Notes: generated by a model not told the origin, from the sequence alone. A DNA stretch of 64,000 bases from Chloroflexota bacterium (GCA_015478725.1 JADMIG010000005.1:62001-126000); one strand, 5' to 3'; numbered from the stretch's first letter, positions 16,341-25,017 are shown. A program made the numbers and translations.

Positions 16341-17123
16341 GTGGCCGTGACCACGGCACGCGAGCGGCGAGACTTCATCACGCGACTCGTCGAGGAAGCG
16401 GAACACGTCTCCGTCGCGGATCTCACCGAGCGTTTTCGCGTCACCGACACGTCGATACGGCGCGACCTCCGTCTGATCGAGGAACAGGGTCGCCTGAAGC
16501 GTGTCCACGGCGGCGCGGTCGCCATGCCGGGCTCGCCGCGTCTGGGAGTCAACACGGCCAAGGCGCGCGAGCATCTCGCCGAGAAGCGGCGCATCGCGGC
16601 AGCCGCTGCGACGCTCGTCGCTCCCGGGAACGTCGTCCTGTTCGACTCGGGGACCACCGTCGCCCAGGCCGCGGCCCAGATCGCCCGCGGCCTCCGAGTC
16701 GCGAACGCGATCACCGCCGTCACCCACTCGCTTCCGGTCATCCAGGAGATCGGGGCGTGGCCGGAGGCGAACCTCGTCTGCCTCGGCGGGCTGTACCTGC
16801 CCGACTACCAGGCGTTCGTTGGACCGCAGACGCTGTCGAGTCTCCGTGAACTCTCCGCCGACATCGTCTTTCTCGGCTGCGACGGCCTGACGGTAGAGCT
16901 GGGGATCACGACGCCACACGTGCTCGTGGCCGAGGTCGGCGCGATGATGGCGCGCCGCGCCCGCCGCGTTGTGGCGCTGGCCGACTCGTCGAAGCTGACT
17001 CGCTCGGGTTTCACGCCGATCATCCCGCTCAGCGCGGTGGACCTGCTCATCACCGACGACGCCGCAGATCCGGAGAACGTGGCCCGGATCCGGAAGGCCG
17101 GCTGCGAGGTCCTTCTCGCGTGA
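16341..17123 (+). CDS. DeoR-family transcriptional regulator, cassette 1
   Basis: A 260-residue DeoR/GlpR-type repressor. The N-terminal helix-turn-helix is VSVADLTERFRVTDTSIRRD, followed by GRLKRVHGGAV, then a sugar-phosphate-sensing domain with VVLFDSGTTVAQ and FLGCDGLTVELGITTP. Such proteins normally release DNA on binding a phosphorylated sugar intermediate. GTG 16341 was taken; GTG 16347 is also possible. It is a close paralogue of the regulator at 20536. Likely targets are the divergent promoters around 11800 and the promoter at 17244. Confidence 0.92.
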   Translation: MAVTTARERRDFITRLVEEAEHVSVADLTERFRVTDTSIRRDLRLIEEQGRLKRVHGGAVAMPGSPRLGVNTAKAREHLAEKRRIAAAAATLVAPGNVVLFDSGTTVAQAAAQIARGLRVANAITAVTHSLPVIQEIGAWPEANLVCLGGLYLPDYQAFVGPQTLSSLRELSADIVFLGCDGLTVELGITTPHVLVAEVGAMMARRARRVVALADSSKLTRSGFTPIIPLSAVDLLITDDAADPENVARIRKAGCEVLLA

Positions 17124-17243
17124 GCGAGCCGTACACGAGCCCGCCGATCACCGACGCTGCTCCGGACGAACCCGCGCACTGGACCGCGTCACGCCGCAGC
17201 GGCGCGAGACCGGCGCATCATTTGTGTTTCGCATCACTTCGGA

Positions 17244-17272
17244 TTGACGTTCGTTCTTTGCACGGATATAAA
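17244..17272 (+). promoter_or_regulatory. Sigma-70-type promoter of cassette 2
   Basis: TTGACG (17244-17249), 17-base spacer, TATAAA (17267-17272): a close match to the housekeeping consensus, about 120 bases before the binding-protein start. The spacer carries CGTTCTTTG, loosely like the GTTCTGA repeats of cassette 1. The surrounding 17124-17394 is otherwise empty, apart from the GGAGGAAGAG ribosome site of the next gene. Confidence 0.7.
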
Positions 17273-17394
17273 CACATCGAGCAGCCGATGTTGCTCGACA
17301 CACGCGCCCCAGACCATGGCGGTCGGCAACCGTGATGCGCGGACCAACCCCGACTCGCCCCGGGCCAAGGCCCACGGAGGAGGAAGAGAAACCG

Positions 17395-18753
17395 ATGGTG
17401 TACCGAAGGTTCGCCGCCCTGCTGGTCGCCGGCCTCCTCGCCGGCTGCAGCGCGAGTGCCACCCCGACTCCGAGTGCCAACCCGAGTACTGCCGGGTCCG
17501 GGGCACCCTCCGTCACGACCTCGGCGGCGCCATCGGCGTCCCCCACGACGGCGGCCCCGGTCAGCATCACGCTGTGGCAGAACTACGGCACGGAGGCGAA
17601 TGCCCCCGCGACGTACGCGTTCGTCAAGGCCTATGAGGCGCTCCATCCGAACGTGACGATCGATGTCGTCAGCCAACCCGCGGCGAACTACTTCGCGCTG
17701 CTCACCGCCGCGGCGATCTCCAAGACCGGCCCGTGCCTGGCGACGCAATGGACCGGCCTGTTCACGCTCCAGGACAAGAGCTACCTCGAGCCGCTCAACA
17801 ACTACATCCCGATGACCACGCTCAAGCAGTTCAAGGGCATCGAGTGGGGTTCCAACAACTTCAACCCCGACAGCGGCGTCTACGTGGTGCCCTGGGAGAT
17901 GCAGACCTACAACGGGTTCTACAACAAGAAGCTCTTTGCCCAGGCCGGGATCACGTCCCTGCCGACGACGTGGGCCGAGCTGGCCGTGGTCGACCAGAAG
18001 CTCAAGGCTGCCGGGATCCAGCCGTTCGTCTACGGGACCGGGGCCCAGGGGTTGACAGCGGGCTTCTACCCGTACTACGACCTGAGCTACCTGATGATGA
18101 TGATCCCGGTCACGGACTGGCAGAAGCTCTACGACGGCTCGCTGCCCTGGACGGACCCGACGATCCAGGCGCAGCTCGACAAGTGGGTCGCCCTGAAGGC
18201 GAACGGCTACACGAACAAGGATGTTCTCAACGACACGCAATCGTTCCAGCAGTTCCTGGCCGGCAAGGCAGCCATGACCCTCGAGGGAACGTGGGCGATC
18301 TCGGCCGTGGAGAAGGCGATGGGAAGCAACGTCGGCGTCTTCCTCCCGCCATTCGTCGATCAGCCGCTCAAGGGCATCGTCGAGTTCCCGGGTGACGGCT
18401 TCGCGATGACGAACTACTGCCAGCACAAGGATGTCGCCGCGGACTTCCTGAAGTTCCTGGCCGACCCGGCCGCCCAGAAGATCGTCGCAGACGAGGGGCT
18501 CATCCCGTCCGTCCTCGGTTCCTCGGCGAGCGATCCACTGGCCAACGCGCTCCTGAGCTTCGCTGCGACCCAGGGGTACACCCGCTACCCGATGATCGAC
18601 AACGTGATCCAGGGAGAGGTTCAGGCGGTCGGGGCGACGGTCCTCGTTGCGGCTTTCGCCGGAACGATGTCGACGCACGATGCGCTGCAGAAGATGCAGG
18701 ACGCCTTGATGGCGCTTCCGGCCGATCGGCGGTCTTCCTCGGGCTACAAGTAG
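17395..18753 (+). CDS. ABC sugar transporter substrate-binding lipoprotein, cassette 2
   Basis: A 452-residue family-1 solute-binding lipoprotein with lipobox LAGC (Cys 18), a Thr/Pro/Ser linker and the same architecture as the protein at 12125: ITLWQNYG, NYFALLTAAAIS, GFYNKKLFAQAGI, TLEGTWAI and VEFPGDGFAMTNY. I chose ATG 17395, which has GGAGGAAGAG just upstream and starts the signal peptide. A longer frame from 17332 adds only Pro/Glu-rich residues. It binds a related but possibly different carbohydrate from the cassette-1 protein, because the segments around the presumed pocket differ. Confidence 0.92.
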   Translation: MVYRRFAALLVAGLLAGCSASATPTPSANPSTAGSGAPSVTTSAAPSASPTTAAPVSITLWQNYGTEANAPATYAFVKAYEALHPNVTIDVVSQPAANYFALLTAAAISKTGPCLATQWTGLFTLQDKSYLEPLNNYIPMTTLKQFKGIEWGSNNFNPDSGVYVVPWEMQTYNGFYNKKLFAQAGITSLPTTWAELAVVDQKLKAAGIQPFVYGTGAQGLTAGFYPYYDLSYLMMMIPVTDWQKLYDGSLPWTDPTIQAQLDKWVALKANGYTNKDVLNDTQSFQQFLAGKAAMTLEGTWAISAVEKAMGSNVGVFLPPFVDQPLKGIVEFPGDGFAMTNYCQHKDVAADFLKFLADPAAQKIVADEGLIPSVLGSSASDPLANALLSFAATQGYTRYPMIDNVIQGEVQAVGATVLVAAFAGTMSTHDALQKMQDALMALPADRRSSSGYK

Positions 18754-18771
18754 GTCGCCCCTTACGTCACG

Positions 18772-19674
18772 GTGCTCACCCGGCGCGGCCCACGGCCTCG
18801 ACGCTCGCGGCTCGGTTGGTCGCGGCGTCGCGCCGGGTTCCTGTTCTCGCTACCGGTGATCCTGCTGGAGCTCGGCCTCCTGGGTCTGCCGATCCTCCAG
18901 ACGTTCTATTACAGCTTCACGGATTGGAACGGCCAGACGTCCAGCTGGATCGGCCTCGACAACTACGCACGGCTGTTCAACGACTCCACCTTCTGGCAGG
19001 TCCTCGGGAACAATGCCCTGTTGCTGGCATCGATCCCGATTGCCATCGTCATCCCGCTGGCCGTCGCGTTCCTTCTGAACGAGCACGTCACTGGCTGGCG
19101 ATTCTTCCGCTCGGCCTATTTCCTCCCGACCGCGATATCGTGGGTCGTCATCGGCATCGTCGGGATCCGGTTCTTCGCGGCCGAAGGAATCCTCAACGGC
19201 GTTCTGAGGACAGTCGGACTCGGTGGGGTCCAGACAGACCTCCTCTCCAGCGAGGTCGGGGCGATGGTCGCGGTCATCATCACGTTCATCTGGTCCGTCT
19301 TCGGGACGAACACCATCATCTTCATCACCGGGATGGCCACCCTGGACCGGGAGGTGTACGAAGCGGCCCATGTGGATGGCGCGGGGGCCTGGGCGACGCT
19401 CGTCCACGTAACGCTCCCGATGCTCCGCAGGTTCATCCAGTTCGCGTTCATCCTGACGCTCATCACGGCGTTCACCGCGCTGTTCAGCCTGATCTTCGTC
19501 ATGACGAGCGGCGGGCCAGGCTTCGGGACGACGACCCTGGAGTTCTTCGTCTACGAGAAAGCCTTCGCCACGGGCGTCTTCGGCCTGGCCGCAGCGATCG
19601 GCGTCGTCCTGTTCGTCATCGTGTTCGCGATCAGCATCACGCAGCTCCGTCTCTTCCGGAGTCGGGCTGACTAG
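18772..19674 (+). CDS. ABC sugar transporter permease (MalF/UgpA type), cassette 2
   Basis: A 300-residue permease, 18 bases after the binding-protein gene. An Arg-rich N-terminus precedes six helices. Conserved points are FYYSFTDWNGQTSSWIGLDN, FWQVLGNNALLL and an EAA loop EAAHVDGAGAWATLVHVTLP. It pairs with the following permease. GTG 18772 gives the family's usual length, which also suggests the cassette-1 homologue should be shortened. Confidence 0.92.
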   Translation: MLTRRGPRPRRSRLGWSRRRAGFLFSLPVILLELGLLGLPILQTFYYSFTDWNGQTSSWIGLDNYARLFNDSTFWQVLGNNALLLASIPIAIVIPLAVAFLLNEHVTGWRFFRSAYFLPTAISWVVIGIVGIRFFAAEGILNGVLRTVGLGGVQTDLLSSEVGAMVAVIITFIWSVFGTNTIIFITGMATLDREVYEAAHVDGAGAWATLVHVTLPMLRRFIQFAFILTLITAFTALFSLIFVMTSGGPGFGTTTLEFFVYEKAFATGVFGLAAAIGVVLFVIVFAISITQLRLFRSRAD

Positions 19675-19691
19675 GAGGTAGCAGCGCCCAC

Positions 19692-20507
19692 ATGATCCAG
19701 GCCAGGAGGCGGCTCAACCGGACGGCGATCTTCCTCGTGCTCGCCCTGATCGCCGTCGTGATGCTGTTCCCGTTCGCCTTCATGGCCCTGATCGCGAACC
19801 AGTCGTACGACCAGTACCTCGCCGGATCCGGGTTCTCCCTGGACAGCTGGCGGCAGCTCTTCGATACCATCCCGGTCCTTCAGGAGCTGCTCAACTCCGC
19901 CATCGTCACTGCCGGAGCCGTGCTCATCATCCTGGTCGTGAGCTCGATGGGCGGCTTCGCGTTCGCGAAGCTCGGGTATCCCGGCGGGTCGGTCGTCTTC
20001 CTGCTGCTGCTCGCGGGCATGATGGTGCCCGTCCAGTCGATCGTCATACCGGAGTTCGTGAACGTCAGCCAGCTGGGGCTGATCAACCAGTACCCGGGCG
20101 CGATCCTCGTCTACGCGGCGCTCGGGGCGCCGTTCGCGACCTACCTGATGACCACCTATTACCGTGGTGTCCCGACAGAACTCATGGAGGCCTCGCTGAT
20201 GGACGGCGCCTCATACCTGCAGATCTTCGTCCGGGTGATCCTCCCGCTGTCCGTCCCGGCGATCGTCACGATCACCGTCCTGCAGTTCATCCAGATCTGG
20301 GACGACCTGCTGATCGGCCTCCTGTTCCTCCAGACGCCGGACGTCCGGACGATCACGGTCGGGCTGGCGACGCTTCAGAGTGGGCGCATGGTCAACGTCC
20401 CCGTCCTGATGGCCGGGTCCCTGGCGAGCGCGCTGCCGGCGATCATCGTCTACCTCATCTTCCAGCGGCACCTCGTGCGCGGACTCACGATGGGGATCGG
20501 CAAGTGA
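19692..20507 (+). CDS. ABC sugar transporter permease (MalG/UgpE type), cassette 2
   Basis: A 271-residue permease with a strong AGGAGGTAG ribosome site before ATG 19692. Six helices are visible, with AGSGFSLDSWRQLF after the first. The EAA loop EASLMDGASYLQIFVRVILP is better conserved than in cassette 1. It forms the second half of the channel. As in cassette 1 there is no ATPase gene nearby. Confidence 0.92.
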   Translation: MIQARRRLNRTAIFLVLALIAVVMLFPFAFMALIANQSYDQYLAGSGFSLDSWRQLFDTIPVLQELLNSAIVTAGAVLIILVVSSMGGFAFAKLGYPGGSVVFLLLLAGMMVPVQSIVIPEFVNVSQLGLINQYPGAILVYAALGAPFATYLMTTYYRGVPTELMEASLMDGASYLQIFVRVILPLSVPAIVTITVLQFIQIWDDLLIGLLFLQTPDVRTITVGLATLQSGRMVNVPVLMAGSLASALPAIIVYLIFQRHLVRGLTMGIGK

Positions 20508-20535
20508 ACGCCGGCCGACCGGCGGCGATGCGGCC

Positions 20536-21312
20536 GTGACGGCCGCACGAGAGCGCCGTGCCCGGATCGCCGAGCTCGTCGCGGAGTCCGAGGAGGTGGA
20601 GGTCTCCGCGCTCGCTCGACGCTTTGGGGTGACCGACGTCTCGATCCGGCGTGATCTGCTCCTTCTCCAGGGGCAGGGTCGGGTCAAGCGGATCCACGGC
20701 GGTGCGATCGCCCCACACCTCGCCCTGCGCCACGGGGTGTTCGGGACGAAGATCCGCGAGCATCGCGACGAGAAGCGACGCATCGCGGTCGCCGCCGCGG
20801 AACTCATCCATCCCGGCGAAGTCGTCCTGTTCGACTCCGGAACGACCGTCGCCCAGGTCCCGGCCCAGGTGGCGCCCGCGCTTCGGTCAGGGAGCTCGAT
20901 CACCGCGGTGACCCACTCGTTGCGGGTGATCCAGGAGATCGGCTCCTGGGAGGGCCCGCACCTGATCGCCCTCGGCGGCCTGTTCCTCCCCGACTACGAA
21001 GCCTTCGTCGGGCCACAGACGGTGGCGAGCCTCAAGGGCCTCTCGGCGGACCTCGCCTTCCTGGGCTGCGACGGTCTGACCCTCGAGGCGGGGATCACGA
21101 CGCCACACGTCCTGGTTGCCGAGATCGGTGCCACCATGGCCGCTCGCGCCCGGCGGGTGGTCGCCCTGGCCGACGCGTCGAAGCTCGGCCGCTACGGGTT
21201 CACGACCATCGTTCCGCTCAACCAGGTGGATGTGCTCATCACGGACGCCGGGGCCTCGCCGGAGCAGGTCGCCACGATCCGGGCGGCCGGCATCGAAGTG
21301 ATCATCGCTTGA
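20536..21312 (+). CDS. DeoR-family transcriptional regulator, cassette 2
   Basis: A 258-residue DeoR-type repressor closely similar to the protein at 16341. It has the helix-turn-helix VEVSALARRFGVTDVSIRRD, then GRVKRIHGGAI, VVLFDSGTTVAQ, HSLRVIQEIGSW, FVGPQT and FLGCDGLTLEAGITTP. The near-identical recognition helix (VTD.SIRRD) suggests that both regulators read similar operators. Its stop overlaps the TTG start of the mutarotase gene (TTGA), implying translational coupling. The inducer is probably a sugar phosphate from the pathway at 6523-11657. Confidence 0.92.
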   Translation: MTAARERRARIAELVAESEEVEVSALARRFGVTDVSIRRDLLLLQGQGRVKRIHGGAIAPHLALRHGVFGTKIREHRDEKRRIAVAAAELIHPGEVVLFDSGTTVAQVPAQVAPALRSGSSITAVTHSLRVIQEIGSWEGPHLIALGGLFLPDYEAFVGPQTVASLKGLSADLAFLGCDGLTLEAGITTPHVLVAEIGATMAARARRVVALADASKLGRYGFTTIVPLNQVDVLITDAGASPEQVATIRAAGIEVIIA

Positions 21313-22313
21313 GCGCGCGGGTCACGGAGGGATGGAGCGTTCACGACAGCCCGGCGCTGATTCTCGAGAACGCCGCGCTGCGTGTCACGGTGCTGGCCGA
21401 ACTCGGCGGGCACGTGCTCGAGCTCATCGACAAGGCTGCCGACCGGGATCTCCTCTGGGTGAACCCGCGCACGCGACCGCGACGGGCGCCGTACGGAGCG
21501 CACTTCGACGATTGGTGGTCCGGCGGCTGGGATGAGATCTTCCCGACCGGCGATCGGGCAAAGCTTCACGGCGAGGAGCTGCCGTACATGGGCGAGCTCT
21601 GGTCGGTCCCCTGGACGGCGGAGGCTGGCGCGGTGGACGACCGGGCCTGGGTCGCGGCAGCAGGTCTCGCGACGATGGCACCCGCGCGCCTCGAGCGGAC
21701 CCTCGAGCTGCGCGACGACGAGCCCGTCCTTCGGGCCCATTACCGGCTGACGAACCTCGACGTTCGACCCCTTCCCTTCCTGTGGGGCATCCACCCGTCG
21801 TTCGCCATCACGCCTGCCCATCGGATCGACGCACCGGCCAGGGAGATGCGGGTGGGAGTCTCGTCCGGTCCGGCCATGGGCGTCGTCGGGACGACGTACT
21901 CGTGGCCCGCACAGCCGGACCAGACCGCCTCTGGAGGGCTGCGCGACGTCCGGCGGGTCCTGCCCGCGTCCGCCGCGGTCTTCGGCGGCCATTGGGCGAC
22001 GGACCTGGCGGCCGGGTGGCTCGCGTTGACCGACACGTCGGCGCGCCGCGGCATCGCCATCGCCTTCCCCGTCGACGTGTTCCCGCATGCCTGGCTCTGG
22101 CAGGTCTATGGCGGCTGGCGAGGGCACCATCACCTCTGTCTCGAGCCGTGGACCGGATACCCGATGCAGCTCGAGGAGGCCCAGGCAGCGGGTCGGGAGC
22201 GAGTCCTTCAGCCCGGCGAGTCGCTGGAGGCCGACGTCGCCTTTGTCCTCTTCTCCGGGCTCGACGCCGTCGCCGCGGTCGAGCAACGGGGTGACGGCTT
22301 CCTCGTCCGCTGA
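21309..22313 (+). CDS. Aldose 1-epimerase-like protein (mutarotase fold)
   Basis: A 334-residue beta-sandwich protein of the galactose-mutarotase-like superfamily. It opens with a LILENAALRVTVLAELGGHV strand pair, DLLWVNPR, and WWSGGWDEIFPTGD with the active-site-like His in KLHGEELPYMGELW. Then come LWGIHPSFAI (second His) and VDVFPHAWLWQ. It likely interconverts anomers of the imported sugar or acts on a related glycoside. It starts with TTG in a 4-base overlap with the DeoR gene and ends cassette 2. The last 500 bases are overlapped antisense by the long open frame of the ABC-2 permease. Confidence 0.8.
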   Translation: MSARVTEGWSVHDSPALILENAALRVTVLAELGGHVLELIDKAADRDLLWVNPRTRPRRAPYGAHFDDWWSGGWDEIFPTGDRAKLHGEELPYMGELWSVPWTAEAGAVDDRAWVAAAGLATMAPARLERTLELRDDEPVLRAHYRLTNLDVRPLPFLWGIHPSFAITPAHRIDAPAREMRVGVSSGPAMGVVGTTYSWPAQPDQTASGGLRDVRRVLPASAAVFGGHWATDLAAGWLALTDTSARRGIAIAFPVDVFPHAWLWQVYGGWRGHHHLCLEPWTGYPMQLEEAQAAGRERVLQPGESLEADVAFVLFSGLDAVAAVEQRGDGFLVR

Positions 22314-23178
22314 GCCCGGACGTTCGCGCCTGACGCTGTCGCGGGGAGCGCCTGGGCACGACCCTGACCGACATGAGCAGGAGCCGGTCGAGTCGCCGCG
22401 AAACGATCGCCAGGCCGATGAGACCCATCGCCACGAGATATGCCACGTCGAGGACCATGGACGGACCAAGGACGCCGGTCGTGAAGCCACGGATGAGGTC
22501 CGTGCCCCGGTAGAGCGGCGTGAGCTGGACGATCGCCGCCAGCGGCCCGGGGTAGGCGGACAGCGGGTAGAACGTGCCGCTGAACAGGAAGAGCGGCAGG
22601 ATGACGAGCTGGACGAGATCGAAGTCCTGCCACGTTCGCATGAAGGAGGTGGCCGCCATGCCGACCCCGGCAAACCCGAACCCGACGACCATTGCCGCGG
22701 GGATGGCGAGGATCGCGAGCGGCGAGGTGGTGAGGCCGAGGATGAGCATGACGACCATGAACCCCGTCGCGTAGAGCGTTCCCCGGATGATCGCCCAGCC
22801 GATCTCGCCGAGGGCGATGTCGCCCACACCGAGCGGCGTCGAGAGGATCGCGTCGTACGTCTTCTGGAACTTGAGCTTGAAGAACACGTTGATCGTGCTG
22901 TCGTAGATCGCGCCGTTCATCGACGAGGCGGCCAGCAGCGCCGGGGCGACGAACTGGGCGTACGTGATCGGTGTCCCGTTCGGCCCGGTCACGTTCCCGA
23001 CGAGCGCACCCAGGCCGAAGCCGATCCCGAGCAGATAGAAGAGCGGCTCGAAGAAGCCCGACACGATCACGAGCCAGGTGCGGCGATACACGTAGGCGTT
23101 GCGTTCGATGAGGAGGCCGGCTCTGCGGCTCCCGATGCCGGCCGGCAGGACGCGCGCGAAGCCGCCCGCGAGCGTCAC
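21808..23178 (-). CDS. ABC-2 type transporter permease with anomalous C-terminal run-on
   Basis: The first 270 residues or so are a normal ABC-2 permease (NodJ/DrrB-like): LVIVSGFFEPLFYLLGIGFG, FFKLKFQKTYDAILSTPL, six helices and LFLFSGTFYPL. GTG 23178 overlaps the previous stop by 4 bases (GTGA). After the usual end near RRLDRLLL, at about 22400, no stop appears in frame for another 180 codons. The run-on is Arg/Pro-rich and lies antisense to the mutarotase gene, so it is unlikely to be selected protein sequence. The true stop may have been lost by mutation or sequencing error, or the family end is simply extended here. Confidence 0.8.
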   Translation of the reverse strand: MTLAGGFARVLPAGIGSRRAGLLIERNAYVYRRTWLVIVSGFFEPLFYLLGIGFGLGALVGNVTGPNGTPITYAQFVAPALLAASSMNGAIYDSTINVFFKLKFQKTYDAILSTPLGVGDIALGEIGWAIIRGTLYATGFMVVMLILGLTTSPLAILAIPAAMVVGFGFAGVGMAATSFMRTWQDFDLVQLVILPLFLFSGTFYPLSAYPGPLAAIVQLTPLYRGTDLIRGFTTGVLGPSMVLDVAYLVAMGLIGLAIVSRRLDRLLLMSVRVVPRRSPRQRQARTSGLSGRGSRHPVARPRRRRRARRRGQRRRRPPATRRAEGLAPDPLPGPPRAASGIRSTARDRGDGALASRHRPARARHAGTRRRGRRWRCRGAPTCRSTRATRPPGPSPNGRRRPRRTRAGPAGRRAALQRRSGPAVRATSTSSRRRPWPDRTRLPPASPWPVRRSDGQA

Positions 23179-24002
23179 GAGACGAGCCGCCGCTGGAAGG
23201 TCACGAGGCAGGCGACCGTGCCGGCCGCGGCGAGGGTCGCCAGGTAGGCGATGTGGACGACGCCCGTTCCCGGATCGAGTGTCCCCAGGGCCAGACCGCG
23301 CGTCAGCGCGACGCCGTGGTAGAGCGGCGTGAGCGCCGCCACCAGCTGGAGGAATGCGGGCAGGCGCTCGATCGGGAAGAACGTCCCGCTGAAGAGGAAG
23401 AGCGGCGTCATCCCGAAGCGGAAGAGGGCATTGAAACTCTCGGCGTTCCTGCGAGTCGCCGAGTACGCGGCGATCGGCGTCGCGAATGCGAGCCCCGTGA
23501 GGATCGCAGCGGCCCAGGCGAGGATGAAGCCGCCGGGGCTGCGGTCCACGCCGAAGGCGAGCGTGACCAGGCTGAAGATCCCCGTCACGATCCACAGCCG
23601 GAACAGGATGAACGCGATCTCGCCGACGGCGATGGCGCGCGGCGTGACGGGTGTCGCGATCATCGCGAAGTACGTCCGTACCCAGTTGATCGCCGCGACG
23701 ATGCGGTACGTCCCCTCGCTGAACGCCGTCTGCATGCCGGCAGAAGCGAGAAGCCCCGGCGCGAGGAACGCAAGGTACGAAACGCCCCCGAGGGAGACCG
23801 CGGCGCCGGACCGATCGACGATCCCGCCAAGGCCGAGGCCCATGGCGGCCAGGAACAGCGTCGGCTGGACGAACGAGCTGAAGAGCGACGCTCGGAACGA
23901 CCGCCGATACGCGAGCAGGCAGTACTCGAGGACGTGGGCCGCCGACCGCAGGAGACCGGGCTCCGAGCGAGTGGCGGATCGAGTCGCGCCCTGGCTGGCC
24001 AT
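23175..24002 (-). CDS. ABC-2 type transporter permease
   Basis: A 275-residue permease of the ABC-2 (NodJ/DrrB-like) family. It has an N-terminal cytoplasmic segment, then FSSFVQPTLFLAAMGLGLGG, FNALFRFGMTPLFLFSGTFFP and LTPLYHGVALTRGLALG, with six membrane spans. It is homologous to the next gene, so the exporter is probably a heterodimer of the two permeases energised by the ATPase at 24011. It starts 8 bases after that gene's stop. The substrate is unknown; relatives export drugs, oligosaccharides or lipids. Confidence 0.9.
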   Translation of the reverse strand: MASQGATRSATRSEPGLLRSAAHVLEYCLLAYRRSFRASLFSSFVQPTLFLAAMGLGLGGIVDRSGAAVSLGGVSYLAFLAPGLLASAGMQTAFSEGTYRIVAAINWVRTYFAMIATPVTPRAIAVGEIAFILFRLWIVTGIFSLVTLAFGVDRSPGGFILAWAAAILTGLAFATPIAAYSATRRNAESFNALFRFGMTPLFLFSGTFFPIERLPAFLQLVAALTPLYHGVALTRGLALGTLDPGTGVVHIAYLATLAAAGTVACLVTFQRRLVS

Positions 24003-24010
24003 CGGACGAC

Positions 24011-24964
24011 TCAGTCGATCAGGCTGCGGCCGGTGAGCCGGAGGAAGACGTCCTCGAGCGAGCTCCGACGGACCAGGACGCTCTCAGGCCGAAGACCGAG
24101 GTCATGAGCCGCGACGCTCGCCGCCTCGCCGTCCTCCGCATACACGAGGACGCGGTCTGGCAGCCGCTCGAGGCGCCGGGCGTTCGTCCCGTCGACGAGC
24201 GCTTCGAGTTCGCGGTCGACTGTCTCCTGGACGCCGACAGGGAAGCGGAGTTCGAGCACCTCGCGGGTCGAATAGCGCTCGATGAGCTGGCGCGATGTGC
24301 CCTCGGCCACGATCGTCGCCTTGTCCATGACGACGAGCCGATCGCACAGCTGCTCAGCCTCGTCCATGTAGTGGGTCGTGAGGACGAGCGTGACGCCCCG
24401 CTGCTTGAGCCGGTAGAGCCGATCCCAGACCTGGTGACGAGCCTGGGGATCGAGGCCGGTCGTCGGTTCGTCGAGGAGCATGAGGCTCGGTTCGTTGATG
24501 AGCGAGCGGGCGATCGTCACCCGCCGCTTCATCCCACCGGACAGCGGTTCGACCTTGGACTTCGCCCGATCCGTCAGCTGGACGAAGTCGAGCAGTTCAT
24601 CGGCTCGCCGGCCCGCCTCGCGGTACGAGAGATCGAAGTATCGCCCGTAGATGACGAGGTTCTCGCGGACGGACAGGTCCGTGTCGAGCGTGTCCTGCTG
24701 CGGGACGACCCCGATCTTCGCCCGGATGCGCGGCCCGTCGGCAGCCGGATCGAGGCCGAGCACCTGGAGCGTTCCGCCGCTCGCCGGCGAGACGCAGCCG
24801 ATCATCCGCATCGTCGATGTCTTGCCGGCGCCGTTGGGCCCGAGGAATCCGAACGCCTCGCCGGGTCCCACCTCGAAGTCGATGCCGTCGACGGCGGTGA
24901 ACGCCCCGAACCGTTTGGTCAGACCCTGGGCAAGGATGAGTGGTGTCGAGGGGGTCTCGGGCAT
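24011..24964 (-). CDS. ABC-2 type transporter ATP-binding protein
   Basis: A 317-residue ATPase of the COG1131 class. Walker A is GPNGAGKTST, the Q-loop is VVPQQDTLDTDLSVREN, the signature is LSGGMKRRVTIARSL, Walker B is LMLLDEPTTGLDP, and the switch His is in LTTHYMDEAEQL. A C-terminal extension of about 80 residues ends SSLEDVFLRLTGRSL, as in DrrA/NodI-type exporters. It is the first gene of a three-gene minus-strand operon with two permeases. ATG 24964 gives the family's usual beginning (LILAQGLTKRFG). Confidence 0.95.
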   Translation of the reverse strand: MPETPSTPLILAQGLTKRFGAFTAVDGIDFEVGPGEAFGFLGPNGAGKTSTMRMIGCVSPASGGTLQVLGLDPAADGPRIRAKIGVVPQQDTLDTDLSVRENLVIYGRYFDLSYREAGRRADELLDFVQLTDRAKSKVEPLSGGMKRRVTIARSLINEPSLMLLDEPTTGLDPQARHQVWDRLYRLKQRGVTLVLTTHYMDEAEQLCDRLVVMDKATIVAEGTSRQLIERYSTREVLELRFPVGVQETVDRELEALVDGTNARRLERLPDRVLVYAEDGEAASVAAHDLGLRPESVLVRRSSLEDVFLRLTGRSLID

Positions 24965-25017
24965 GGGCGGGCATCGTACCCCAGCGACCCGGCCGGCCCG
25001 TACCGCCCCGGCCTCCC

